Source: Asparagopsis taxiformis
Lineage: Eukaryota > Rhodophyta > Florideophyceae > Bonnemaisoniales > Bonnemaisoniaceae
Assembly (NCBI GenBank): GCA_030407315.1
Contig: JALQPE010000911.1
Span: forward strand, 39,139-103,138
Length of the DNA: 64,000 nucleotides
Direction of reading: 5' to 3'
Both the position numbers and the translations under genes were made by a program. The notes under the pieces are model-generated. The model saw nothing but the letters and a program-made list of their open reading frames with translations, had not been told where the DNA came from and did not search any database. Within the stretch, counting starts at the first letter, position 1, and every line of letters starts with the position of its first letter. Shown here one piece after another: positions 31,435 through 42,139 of this stretch.

Positions 31435-33490
31435 GAAGGGCGTAGCTTGAACGGAGAGAGGTTTTCCCGCACTTGGGGAACGTGAAAGCTGGCGTGGGCG
31501 ACGAATGGTGACGGGTAGCAATGTGGAGAACGGGTACGAGATGTCTGGCAAGGGGTTGGAGGGAGTAGAGAGGTGATGAAAGAGTGGTGTGTGTTGTGTT
31601 CTGCAGCCCTACAGAGGGGTGGTGTGTGAATGGGTAGCGGGCGTTGTGTCGTGCTGGGCAAGAGTAGCGAGGGGAGGTTGGAAGCGCTGGTGGATATATG
31701 TGGTGAATTGACGATGTCTAGAGCAATTACATTACTGTGAGAAGCTGATGTTCCCGGTGGATGGACGGCGTTCATTTAAAGGAGGATACAAAAATGGTGC
31801 CAGTGTGTTGAAGAGGACATTCAATGAGAATTTAGGTGAATGATTATGTGTTATGTTAGTCACGATTTAACCGCTATACTACAGTAGTTAGTCATGGGCA
31901 ATGGCACACGTGACAGAGCGTGGCGTCACGCAGATGAACGTAGAAAGATTACAGCAGAGGCGGAGGAACGGCACGGTACGCAAAATAGCAAGAGCGTCGA
32001 GTTGAATTTACCAATGGAATGGGCGACGAATCGGCGGCGAGTCCAACGTTGGAGGACGTGGTACACTATTATGGAAGCATTCTAACCATGATTGTTTTAA
32101 CATAGTTATTGCATTCTACAGTACATACAAATCAACTACTTACACATGTTGAGCATGACGACACGTTAAGCGAGCGAAGCAATGAGTGACTGCGGACTGT
32201 TTTGCTTCCAGGCCATGGACATTACAGCGCATTAATAACTTATTGTCAATAAGAATCTGAATCGGTCGCTGTCAAGCATCGGCGGTTTGAATTCTCATTC
32301 CCCAACGCACGAGCCGAAAATAAAAGCACTTGCTGGTGCGCCGAATCGCGTCCGTCACGAAACATCACATCAATTGCACAGCCCCCCGTCTGCTTCAACC
32401 CTGTCATCCGCAGCCGCACGCTCAGTAACTTTCAGTCAGAAACAGCACCCGACTGCGACCGTCTTGCTTTCACATTGACCACTTATTCATGTGTGTGCAC
32501 CGTCACGGACAAGCTTGGCAGCCTAGTTTATTCCAATTTCTTGTCTGCAAATAAGGCAACAACGTGGATTTAAACCTCTGCTTGACACTGGGAGAGTTGC
32601 GATTATGAAAAACTCGGTATCATATGATGCTTTTTGTTGTCGATGAGCTGTTCCTATTTTTTTATCTCCAGAGATATTCCCGGTTGGCGCGAGATAGTTT
32701 CACAAACTATCTGCTAACGGTAAATTAGCCGGCTTTGCAGCATGGGTCTATACTAGGGCGGACCTGTTTCTGTGCAAAGTGTGCTGATGATACTTAATTC
32801 GCTGCAATAGTAGACTACATGGACTTGATTGGCGCCGGGTTGAACTTAGAATCGAATGGTAGAGGTTAACCCGAGTCGACGTGAAGGAAGGCGCGGCGGA
32901 GATTGCGACGAGATTTTTGTTATCCCCATGTACATAATTGTTTCGTGGCGTCTAGTGTGGCGATGACGAAACATTTCATACAATTTCAAAGGTGAATCCC
33001 ATCGTAGAGAACACATCTCTACGAAAGGCTGGCGATCATTACGAAATCTTCGCTGGCGCGATATAACAGCTAGTGTGATGAAGCGAATCACCAGTATCGA
33101 ATAGTATGTGGCCACGACAACACCCGACTCTAAAAAGCCATAGATCCGGGATGCTCGGCGCATGTGATAGCTAAGCCTGCATTACATCATAGATACGTGC
33201 CAAGGCTCAAGACGCCTGAAAACCGCGCGCGCGCGCTGTGTTATTCGCACGTCAAGAAACATGATCAACGCAAGCGCTCGCGGCGATCGTCTACTAATAT
33301 CACTCCCGCACCGACGACCCGCGAACCGAACTAGCACAGCACGCTAGGCTCGCGGGTCGTAGCACTCGCAGACAATCGGCGCAGCAACCGGAAGCGTCCA
33401 TGCTCATGACACGGATGCGGACGCACTGTCAGCCGACGGTGGCTACTGGCGACAAGGGGGCGCGCTGCGCATCCATCCACTTGCGCCGTG

Positions 33491-33526
33491 CTTCCAAACC
33501 TGCAGTGCGCACTGCAGGTTTGGAAG
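33491..33526. repeat. Perfect 36-bp palindrome
   Basis: CTTCCAAACCTGCAGTGC is followed at once by its exact reverse complement. There is no spacer and no mismatch. Confidence 0.95.
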
Positions 33527-34371
33527 AAGGGCGTGATTTGGGTCGGCGCGCGTCGGGTGGACATGGACGCGAGAGACGCAGATGGACTTGTGGTCGGACG
33601 AATGGATGCAGTGGAATGTGCGACAAAATTCTAAAAATATCATTTGCCGACCAAATGAACACAAATGATTCAACTGGCGATGAAGCGCCCACGAAATGTT
33701 TAGTTGGCTTGTCCTCGTTTGTTCGAGTCGTATGACGCACGTTGCGTTGCGCGCGGAAACTCGGAGACAGACGCGTGCGCCAAGTTGAAACGACGCTGCG
33801 CGAGCATTGTTACCACCGTAATTTCGAATCGAATGTACACCTCTCGCGAAACTGTTACATGAGACCGTTTCATTGCGGGACAGCAACGTATCATCGGCCC
33901 GTCGGGTACGCTCCCAATGCAACGTTTGACAACTCAACTCTGAAACGGCGTGGAGCGGAGCCATGCGATGCGATACGATTATTTACTCGAGTCTTGCAAC
34001 TATTTACGTCGGCGCGATCCGATGACGTCGCATCGGCGCAACGTCAGCTTGATCCGCTTCTACGTGTTCGCTGCGCGATGCGGCGAATTCAAAGGTGCGT
34101 GGCAATCGTGCGTAATCGGTCGCGCGGACCTACGATTACGTTGATCGAGCGAGCAACGTTGCGTGCGAGTGTTCGAAAAAGTTATGTTTACAAATCGAAA
34201 CTAGGTTCCGAACGTATCTAGCAACAAGTGCCCTGATATACAAGTAAATTCAACTCTCTCCCTTTGCATGCGCGTGCGACGAAATGCGCCGCGCAATGCG
34301 CAGTTAGTCTCAACCAAAGAGTTGAGTGCTCCGAGAAGGGGACCCATGCTCGCCATATCCCAACGCCAAAA

Positions 34372-34390
34372 ACACACACACACACACACA
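34372..34390. repeat. (AC)n microsatellite
   Basis: About nine AC dinucleotides, lying 44 bp beyond the stop codon of the glycosyltransferase gene at 34435. Confidence 0.95.
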
Positions 34391-34434
34391 TCATCTGTAC
34401 AACGCGCACAATCAGCATAAACTGTCGGCGCACC

Positions 34435-36153
34435 TTACCAAGCGTGACAAATCCACTTGTCAACCACCGAGGACACTCTTCCACAAACCTTACTCTTCTC
34501 ACAGTCATACTCCACCGTCAGCCCGACCAGCCCGCCAATATCGCCCAATTCAGCATCCCACGCCGCACAGATGGTTTTGGCCTCCGACAGCATCACGCCC
34601 CACGATCGGTCGTGTGTCGACTCTTGCGACGCGTCGCTTCGCACCGATGTGTCGCACGTGGCGACGCGCAGACCGGAGCGCATCGCACGGATCCAAAACT
34701 CATCGTGCGTAGCGGCGCCAAACTGCGGACGAAACGCGTGCTGCAGCAGGACGTCACGTCTGGCCATGAAGAAATCGGACGTTCTATGCACACGACTGCA
34801 TCCCTTTGAAATATGTACAAGTGGAACGGCCTCCTGTCGGAGCGCCATTTCCGAGCGGAACGAGTAGCGAATGGCAATGCCGGTGCCGGACGACGTTTCC
34901 GAATCGGGGAGCGTTTTGTTGCTGTACGGCGTGATATAGCCTCCAACAATGTCGTAGAGATTTTTATGTATTGGCGATAGCATGTGCGACAGACGCGTGG
35001 ACGCTGCGAGAAGGTGAATGTCGCGCAGGAAGAGCACATAGGTCGTTTTGGCCGATGCGACCAGCACGTTTCTCGCGGAGGAATCGCGCGTCGTCGGAAT
35101 AATATGGGTGTAGCGATCTATCGGCTTGTACGCGGCAATTCCATGCGGTTGAGATATGAGAATCGGATTGCGCGGGAGCAGCGTTCGAATGGATGCGATA
35201 GACTTTTCAATATGCACACTCGTCTTGTCATGTGGATCGCGCAACACGAGAATCGACAGATGGGACAACGGCGGAATGTCCTTGACAAGTGGCGCACATT
35301 GCGGATTGTTGTCTATACATCTGGACGTATGTTCAAGCGGAATATCGGTCAATGCATGTGTGGCGGACGGAACTCGACACGGCAACTGCTGCTGTTTGTT
35401 CTTCTCCTTCTGCCGTTGCTGCTGGTCATGTTGCGCCAATTCGAGATGAATCGGCATCGCTCCCGCCAATCTCGCTGCGTGCACAATGTTATCAAAAGTG
35501 ACATTTCGCCTCGCGGAGGACAATCTATCAACGGTACCGCGGGACAAAACGACATGGCGTCGATTCAACGGCACGTCGGAGTTGTTAGAAAACAGCTGCG
35601 CAAGAAAGACGCGTCCGCGCGGATCGAGATCCACGAGTCTGTTTTGCAGCGTGGACACGCAAGGGTATGTACGAAAGGTCGACAAGAACAACCAGTCGTG
35701 CTTTGGCAAATTGGCGAGGATACGGGGCACGGATTGGCGACGATTAAGCAAGACCGATTCGCAACGCGTATGCGGAATGGCGAGATCTGTCGGGAGATCT
35801 GTGACGTGGGGACGTCGTGTGAGCACGACGCAACAAGTACCCGGGGTGCGTAGCGGGATGTTCTCCGGCGTTCGCGATGGAAACGCACCGTATACTAGCA
35901 GAATGGTGCATGAAGACTCGGCGAGCGACACGAGGGATAGCATGTCACTCGCGGACCACAACGGGAGGTATTGCAGCGCGCTCGCGACGAGCAGGAGCGT
36001 CACCAGCGAGCAGGGCAGCGCGAGACGACGCGGGAAGCGATGCGACGGCGTGAGATAGGTGCGTACGTTGGGTTTGCGACGGTGCGATTTGGACGCGCTT
36101 GGCGGCGCGTCCTTGGCGGATGCGGCGAGCATTGCGGACAGACGGAGATACAT
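34435..36153 (-). CDS. Divergent GT-A glycosyltransferase-like protein lacking the DxD motif
   Basis: 572 aa from the ATG at 36153; the longer frame starts at GTG. A membrane anchor follows a ~50-residue basic head (LALPCSLVTLLLVASALQYL). The N-terminal half is not recognised. The C-terminal half follows the plan of the glycosyltransferase at 27454-28632: a ThrSer-rich strand-helix start (LSILVLRDPHDKTSVHIEKS), then TYVLFLRDIHLLAAS where the DDD site should be, and a THDEFWIRAMRSGLRVATCD block matching the catalytic-base region. The metal-binding acidic triad is replaced by LRD. It may be catalytically altered, or act as a partner or chaperone of the active enzyme. Intact and intronless, which argues against a pseudogene. 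Confidence 0.75.
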   Translation of the reverse strand: MYLRLSAMLAASAKDAPPSASKSHRRKPNVRTYLTPSHRFPRRLALPCSLVTLLLVASALQYLPLWSASDMLSLVSLAESSCTILLVYGAFPSRTPENIPLRTPGTCCVVLTRRPHVTDLPTDLAIPHTRCESVLLNRRQSVPRILANLPKHDWLFLSTFRTYPCVSTLQNRLVDLDPRGRVFLAQLFSNNSDVPLNRRHVVLSRGTVDRLSSARRNVTFDNIVHAARLAGAMPIHLELAQHDQQQRQKEKNKQQQLPCRVPSATHALTDIPLEHTSRCIDNNPQCAPLVKDIPPLSHLSILVLRDPHDKTSVHIEKSIASIRTLLPRNPILISQPHGIAAYKPIDRYTHIIPTTRDSSARNVLVASAKTTYVLFLRDIHLLAASTRLSHMLSPIHKNLYDIVGGYITPYSNKTLPDSETSSGTGIAIRYSFRSEMALRQEAVPLVHISKGCSRVHRTSDFFMARRDVLLQHAFRPQFGAATHDEFWIRAMRSGLRVATCDTSVRSDASQESTHDRSWGVMLSEAKTICAAWDAELGDIGGLVGLTVEYDCEKSKVCGRVSSVVDKWICHAW

Positions 36154-37307
36154 CGACGACGGGTCGATGCGATGCGATGCTATTCGCGCGTCGGAACGGA
36201 CGGACGAATCGGTCGTGTCGAGACGGTTGGTTGGAGATGAACGAGTTTTGAATCGCAACACGTGGCGAGACGTTTGTCATGTCAGACGCGTTGGCGAGCC
36301 ACGTGTGGATGGCTGGTTGGTCATATGGTGCATCCAGACGCTTGGACATGTTGTCTTGTTGGATGTCGTTTTGAATTTTTCGCCCAACAATTCATGGCGG
36401 CTGGTCGAGTCGTTGCCGCTATTGCCGCTGCGGCGGTTACGTTGGTCGTGTGGCGCGCGGAGCGAGCGATGCGATGCGTCGCCATGTCATCCAGTTGTGT
36501 CATGTGTTGACCCGATATGGTAGGTAGGTAGGTGGCTGCCTGTTGATCGGTGCGGAGCTCGTTATCTGGTGTGTGTAGACGCGCGCGTTTGTTGACCTGT
36601 TTGGGATGAGTGGCCTTATTGTCAATTTGCCAATTTCTATCCCGCTGTTTCAATGGTTAATTACACAACCACTATGATCTGATCTGATCCAATCTGATCT
36701 GATCCAGACGCGCCAATGCCGCCGCATCCCGCATGAGCTGCATCGATACCATATCGCACCAGATCTCCAGTGCCAGACCGCCGTATGAGGCGCTGCTAAA
36801 CGTTAGACGCGCGCCCACCTCTCGAGACCTGCCGTCTACGTTGCGATACTTCCGTCATCGCATCATTAATACTTATCCCCCGCGCAAACCGACCAATCGC
36901 GTCCATCTTCATGCCCGTTGATTCACTCCCTGACTAACCACATCACACTACAACGCGTCGCCCAGCGCAGCGATCACTGCTCCATCCGCACACGCACCAT
37001 TCGCCGCGACCAATTTTCATTCACATGTCCCCAACCAGCCAACCGTTTTCCGCTTTCCGCGATTAAAACTCATCCTTACTACTGATTATCTTCCTACACC
37101 TCATATACCCTCCCAAACCACCTTCGATATATCCGCACGAGCCCGTCTCCATCTGTATACCTACGTCCATATATGTTTGTTTCTCTCCTAACCCTAATCT
37201 GTCGAAATTAAACCTCAACACCACCATGGCCCCCAACGCCGACAACCTCTCACCAGCCACCCACCCAATCGAGAGAGCCGACAAACCCTCTCGCGCCCAA
37301 AATTCTC
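36154..37307. other. Intergenic region, no gene seen
   Basis: About 1.15 kb. The only feature noticed is a short direct repeat of TCTGATCTGATCCA at about 36677-36706. Confidence 0.3.
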
Positions 37308-37315
37308 TATATAAA
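37308..37315 (+). promoter_or_regulatory. TATA box of the small secreted protein gene
   Basis: TATATAAA lies 72 bp upstream of the ATG at 37387, in an otherwise C-rich leader. The spacing fits a TATA box about 30 bp before a transcription start and a short 5' untranslated region. Confidence 0.65.
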
Positions 37316-37386
37316 CCACCGCACGCCCTTCCCAACCGACCCGTCCATCCACCACCACCACCACAACGCCTCGATCCCAATCCACA

Positions 37387-37860
37387 ATGGCCAGTCTCCA
37401 CCTCATCCTCGCTCTGCTCCTAACCACCGCCACCGCCGCCCACGTCGCGCCAGTCGGCGCCGACGCGCGCGCCAATCCCAGCCTGCAGCATCTCGCGCGC
37501 CACCGCGCGTCGCAACCCGCCCTCCAGCCGCTGGCGCTTCTCCGACTCCGCGCCGAGCAGCTGCATTCCACGACTGCACTTCGTCTAGACGAGCAGGCGC
37601 ACCAGCTCTCCGTCGCCCGCATCGCGTGCGAGCAGCTCGCCCGCGGCGACCAATCGCCCCATGTCCGCCGCGCATGTGGTCGCGTGCGCACCCTCCTTCA
37701 CAGACATCGCCATGCCCAAATGGCGCATCGACACGCCCGACGTGCGTTGCAATCCATCTCCGTCCGCTATCGCAGCCAACTCGCCGCCAATCCTACCGCT
37801 TTCAGACTGCTCAATCCGCTCGTTCGACAGAGTACGCCCTCCGTTGCTCCGCGCCCGTAG
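37387..37860 (+). CDS. Small secreted protein, unknown family
   Basis: 157 aa. It starts with a clear cleavable signal peptide (MASLHLILALLLTTATAA, then HVAPVGA). The mature part is Arg/Leu/His/Ala-rich and predicted helical, with two Cys (IACEQLARG and RRACGRVRT). A well-placed TATA box upstream supports a real transcription unit. No family is recognised. An antisense ORF overlaps the 3' half and has less support. It is the last host gene before the Harbinger insertion at 38321. Confidence 0.6.
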   Translation: MASLHLILALLLTTATAAHVAPVGADARANPSLQHLARHRASQPALQPLALLRLRAEQLHSTTALRLDEQAHQLSVARIACEQLARGDQSPHVRRACGRVRTLLHRHRHAQMAHRHARRALQSISVRYRSQLAANPTAFRLLNPLVRQSTPSVAPRP

Positions 37861-38432
37861 ATGTGGCCTTGCGTCGGATCCGCGGTTTTTGGCCGTGCTT
37901 CGTTTTGCTGATCTCGTGATGCAGGATTGATTGATGCGCTGTTGAGTTGCGTTCAGTGTTGAACCACCGAGATTCTTCGTACGGAGGAAGGCGTCGTGAT
38001 CTCTGGCGTAGGCGATGCCAGCCATGAACGCTTTGGATATGGCGGCTGTGACCAATTGCTTTCCTTCGTTGACAGGCATGTTCAGAAAACTTGGCTCGTA
38101 GTAACAATTAAAATATTCAGTTCTTTCCAAAATTTAGTGAATATATTCATGGCGAAGAGAGTGAAATTGTCGCGACCTCTGTATTTCCCAGCGACGTGGC
38201 TAATTTCAATGGCGCGTCCAAATCACCACGAGGAGCAGAAAAAAGCCCAACGTAGTGTAGCACCCGCCTGATGGTATCAGTAACTGTTGATGTGGAGGAT
38301 CGTAATATCATGTATTTATTAGAGAGTTTTGGCAAATTCCCACGTGGGAAGTTTCGTGGCAACCGATGATTCAGCGAACGAAGCAACTTCGCATTTTCTA
38401 ATAACAGAACCCATGTTAACGAACAAACGGCT

Positions 38433-38988
38433 TGACAAATAACTCTTCAATCCTTTAATTAATTAATTTAATTAGATTCACAGTAGACTCAAGCGTGCAC
38501 ATATACATTGTTGTGACAATTACAAAAAAAATAGTCAGATCAAATTGTCGTCGCGTAACGTAATTGCCCGTGGATAGCAAATTGAGTAAAGACAGACTGT
38601 CCTTTTACTGATGAAGCTTTGATGAAGAAGATGACGATTCGATTCAAGTTCGCTACCCGAACTGGAGCCATTTTATACTACCAATTGCGGAGGTAAAACC
38701 TGCCTAAAAACACCCGCTATGCTAGGTTAGTCTAAATGTGCCCCATACGGCCAGGAGTCTAAAATGACTAACCTTATCACTAAATAGTGACTATGCACTA
38801 GGTTAATGATAGTCCCGTAGGATAAATTATAGTGTAAACTAATTACAATCCTATAGGCTGCTAATGTAAAGCCAATAAAAGTACACGGAGTAGGATGTTT
38901 TATGATAGAGTTAGAATTTACTCAACAACATACATGGCCGACGACGCGCCATCATGTAAACGTCCGGCAGGACGAATATTTCTCAAAA
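38433..38988 (+). repeat. Copia2 5' LTR, split by LTR-D
   Basis: Begins TGACAAATA and ends TTTCTCAAAA; the last bases are mutated from CAACA-type as seen in the 3' copy. Excluding the inserted LTR-D and its duplication it is about 129 bp. Confidence 0.85.
38509..38930 (+). repeat. Solo LTR-D, 422 bp, in the Copia2 LTR
   Basis: Ends TGTTGTGACAATTAC and TTTACTCAACAACA, flanked by TACAT duplications (38504-38508 and 38931-38935). The orientation is uncertain. It is not otherwise present in the window. Confidence 0.9.
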
Positions 38989-39008
38989 GGTTATCGGCCC
39001 AGACGCTA
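38989..39008 (+). promoter_or_regulatory. Copia2 primer binding site (half initiator tRNA-Met type)
   Basis: Directly after the LTR the sequence reads GGTTATCGGCCCAGACGCTA. This matches the minus-strand Copia1 site (GGTTATGGGCCCAGCGCGCT) at most positions and hence the anticodon region of initiator tRNA-Met. One changed base falls in the anticodon complement, consistent with age. Confidence 0.65.
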
Positions 39009-40027
39009 CAATTTGCGCTCGATCTCAAGCCCACCCTTCCGCGCCCTCCGTTTCAGCAACGAAATCAGCTCTACTTTCACACCCCGCCTGCACCCTCGAC
39101 GTGCCCACTCCGGCGACATTCACAACCCGCCTGCACCTCCGACGTGCCCACTCCGGCGACAACACCTCCTTGTCCATAATAGAAAACAATCCCGCCCAGC
39201 CTGCCGTTTCTGCCCACACTTCGCCCCCTTCCATACCCCCTCTTCACTCAGTTGAAATCCCAACTTTGACCACAGTCAATTTCATTGCATGGCGAGTGAG
39301 CGTTGAACATGTCGCCTGCACCCAGGAACTCATGCATTACTTCTACCAACCTACATTGCATTCCGAGTCGCAACAAGAAATTAGTGCACACCTCATCCAT
39401 TATGCCCAAGCACAAGTTCTTATCATGCCTTCCCTCTCAACGGAGATATTGCCCTACTTCACGGACATAGAGCTTCAGGGTCCTTTACACGTTTTTTACG
39501 ACAAGATTCATCTCAAGCTCACCTCCCCTAACCCAGCCCATACCCCAAGTCAGCTGCATCGCAAAGCGCATCAAATCAAGTGGCAGCCTGGCACTACAGC
39601 AGTCGAATATGTTCAACAGCATATCGAACTGCGCCAACTCAAGGTTAGGTCAAATTATCCAGATATATCAGATGAACAAACTACAATCTGATTCATCTTG
39701 GAAGGGCTTGAACATGAATCTTCTTGGATCGCCTTCTTACAGACCATCTCTATGCACAATGATCTCAACACTAAACAACTGCTATGCTTGGATCAAGTAA
39801 TCACCATGCTCATCAAACAGGATGAAATTGTCAAACAAGCCTCGCTCACTTCCCATACCACTCTAGCTCAAAAAATTTTCACAAACTCCCACCACTTCCG
39901 CCGCTCCCCTGCCAGTCAGCGAAACCCAGCCGAACAACGCTACACACAAACATTCCGCCCGGACAATAACATAATACCACCGAAAAACTACAGAGGCCCC
40001 TGGTGCGAATTCCATGGCAGCGCACAC

Positions 40028-41976
40028 TGTAGGACCTTAGCCCTGTTAGATAGATTGTACCTCCGAGGGGGATAAGAGTATAGGGATAAGGCTTTGAACT
40101 CACAAGTGAGAGCACCGATTCGACGAGGCTGACGCCTCGTGCGATCCTAGTAGCCCGAGGGCTGTGTCGGGTGGATCGATCCCTCGGAGCCCGGACACCT
40201 GTCTCCCAACCCGATAGCAGTTGGTAGAGCGGGGTCCAGGACGGCTGGATCTAACCTGCCGGAGGGATCTATCGGCCGTGGCCGTCCTCAAACCACTTAA
40301 GGGTTAACTAGGAACATGGCGCGATGGATCCCTGCGGGGAATTGTGGTCGCCTCTACGCGTGGCTGCCCACACAGCGGATTCCGCAACTGTGATACCGCC
40401 GGCGGCTGCGGTCGAGACCGATTGAGAAGCCCACGGGCGTTGGCTCGGTTGACCGGATGGGGGTGCCGAACCGATAGCGCTCCCAGTCGGTAGCCTTGTC
40501 CCGGTGGGCGGAAGGCCACTCCCGGTCGCCTGACGGCGTTAAAAGAAGCGGGAAGGTGTGTAGCAGGTAGAAAATCCGCTAGAGCGGCGAACCACCCGAC
40601 AGGTGCCCCGGGCCTCGGTAGAGGAAAGTGGTAGAGCAGATGAACCTTATAGTATACCCAGCGGGTAGTCTCGTATGAGAGAAGGGGATCGCTACCCGGA
40701 AGGGGTTGGGCGAATAGGAATGCTCACGCTAGGTGCGTATAGATGGAGCGAGTGATGTAATCCGTCGAGCTGTTAGCTAACCCTAAGGTTGTCCCTGAGA
40801 GGGTTAAACACTAGGTATGCTAACACTGTTCCAATGGGTCGTAATTCCACTTGAGTTTACGTTACTCTAGAAACCGTGCCTACTGGCTATTCCGGTAGCA
40901 GTTTTATACTAAGTCTACTGTAAGCTAGGGTTAGTGATTAGGAATAAATATCCAGTTAGTGACCAATCAGAACCAAATTACTGGCGCCCGCCTACCCGCG
41001 AGGTCATTGCCAATAGGCTTACATTGTAATGTATGGCTGATCAGCCTAAGTTAAAATTTGCCCTCTTGTGGGGTCTTGGCCGGGGCCGATAGGCCCGAGT
41101 GGGGTATTTGCAGCCTTGCGCTTGTCCCAATTACAGGAAACACGCCCAGTTGGCTGGTGCCTTGTGATTGGCACATCCCGTAAGTGGGTACCCAATAGGG
41201 GAGTGACACGCTCAGATTGGGAGGACCGCCAGGCGGTGCGACAAGGTGGTCCACTACCGCGGAGACAGATGCCCTAGGGCAATCCACGTGCACTCCCGCC
41301 GGAGGAGGCTCGCGGCGGGCAATAGGGGACGAGTGCGAGCGGTCCCCAATTGGAGATCGGAACGAAGCGGCTGGTATCCTGTGAAGGAATTACCGCCGCC
41401 GTTTAGTTGTAAGTTAAACGACCACGGTCGAATGATTTGGAACCGAAACGATCTGCCTTTATTGTACCTTAGTGGTCAGTCCGTTAACCTTAAATGGTCA
41501 ACGAGACTGCCGGGACCGGACCCGTTCCGGCGTCCAATGGACCTTGTGGGGTGTTTATGCGGCCCAGGGGCCTTACAGAGTAAGCTGCTACGTTGCTACG
41601 TGTAAACTAATAGAAACGGCCAGACGTAACGTACAGGTGCACAGTTGTAACGGGAGAATCTTCCCGCTCGCAAACGTGTGCGACTAATCGCGCCTATATC
41701 GCTACACGTTGCACACTCGCCGAAGGGCCCCGCGCAAGCAATGTTGCCCGGTGCCAACGCAAGGCGGCACGCGCCTATTCGCCCTTGGGCTACAATTCCT
41801 TTGCCACGTCACCGCGGCTAGCGATTAGCAACGCGGCTCTTCGCGGCTGATTCCTTACCGAACGCCCACTCACGCGCGCGAGCGTACCGCTTAAGAGACC
41901 CCTCCTGGCGCCCTTTCCAGACGCCTGGAATTATCCTCCCGCGACCGCTCGCAGCGCAATAGGTACGAGTCCCACA
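40028..41976. repeat. LTR-E insertion in Copia2 gag, itself carrying LTR-B
   Basis: Ends TGTAGGAC and GTCCCACA form a short inverted terminus, and CACAC flanks both sides (40023-40027 and 41977-41981). Removing it restores the gag zinc knuckle. Without the nested LTR-B it is about 1.26 kb, without ORFs, so most likely a solo LTR. It is GC-rich and contains a D-arm-like AGCAGTTGGTAGAGCG near 40214-40229. Confidence 0.8.
40559..41243 (-). repeat. Solo LTR-B copy 3
   Basis: A 685-bp LTR in minus orientation (plus strand begins TGTAGCAGGTAG and ends GGCGGTGCGACA). It has perfect AGGTG duplications at 40554-40558 and 41244-41248. It lies inside LTR-E, inside Copia2, inside Harbinger: the fourth nesting level. 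Confidence 0.93.
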
Positions 41977-42139
41977 CACACCACACAACAGAAAACTGCA
42001 GAGCCAGAAAGTTCTTCCTTAGCCGTCACGAAAGGAAACAGAAGCCTCAGAAACCCGTTCGTGCTCTTGCAATTCGTACAGACTGATGTCAACAACATTT
42101 CAGCGAAGAGTTTGAAAACGACTCGTCTGACAGTGTAAG

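Larger units (their letters stand above)
31435..34434. other. Intergenic region with a perfect palindrome, no gene supported
   Basis: About 3 kb. ORFs in 33.3-34.2 kb overlap on both strands without domains. Noted: a perfect palindrome at 33491-33526, a smaller inverted repeat (CGACCCGCGA with its complement) at about 33313-33360, and a CA microsatellite at the right edge. Confidence 0.4.
39175..42030 (+). pseudogene. gag: Copia2 gag, interrupted
   Basis: The frame runs from about 39175 (SIIENNPAQPAVSAHTS) through capsid-like helices (ELMHYFYQPTLHSESQQEIS, WQPGTTAVEYVQQHIELRQL). It has one in-frame TGA at 39689-39691 and continues to 40027. After removal of the LTR-E insertion (40028-41976 with its CACAC duplication) a zinc knuckle of the form C-x2-H-x4-H-x4-C is re-formed across the site. 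Confidence 0.75.

Noticed and set aside
33331..34221. ORF cluster around the 36-bp palindrome
   Set aside because: Overlapping frames on both strands in GC-rich DNA, with no domain or repeat support.
37585..38130. Antisense ORF (with NMPVNEGKQLVTAAISKAFM) overlapping the secreted-protein gene
   Set aside because: The first part looks protein-like and might be a gene fragment, but the rest is antisense to a gene with a signal peptide and TATA box. Not enough to call it.
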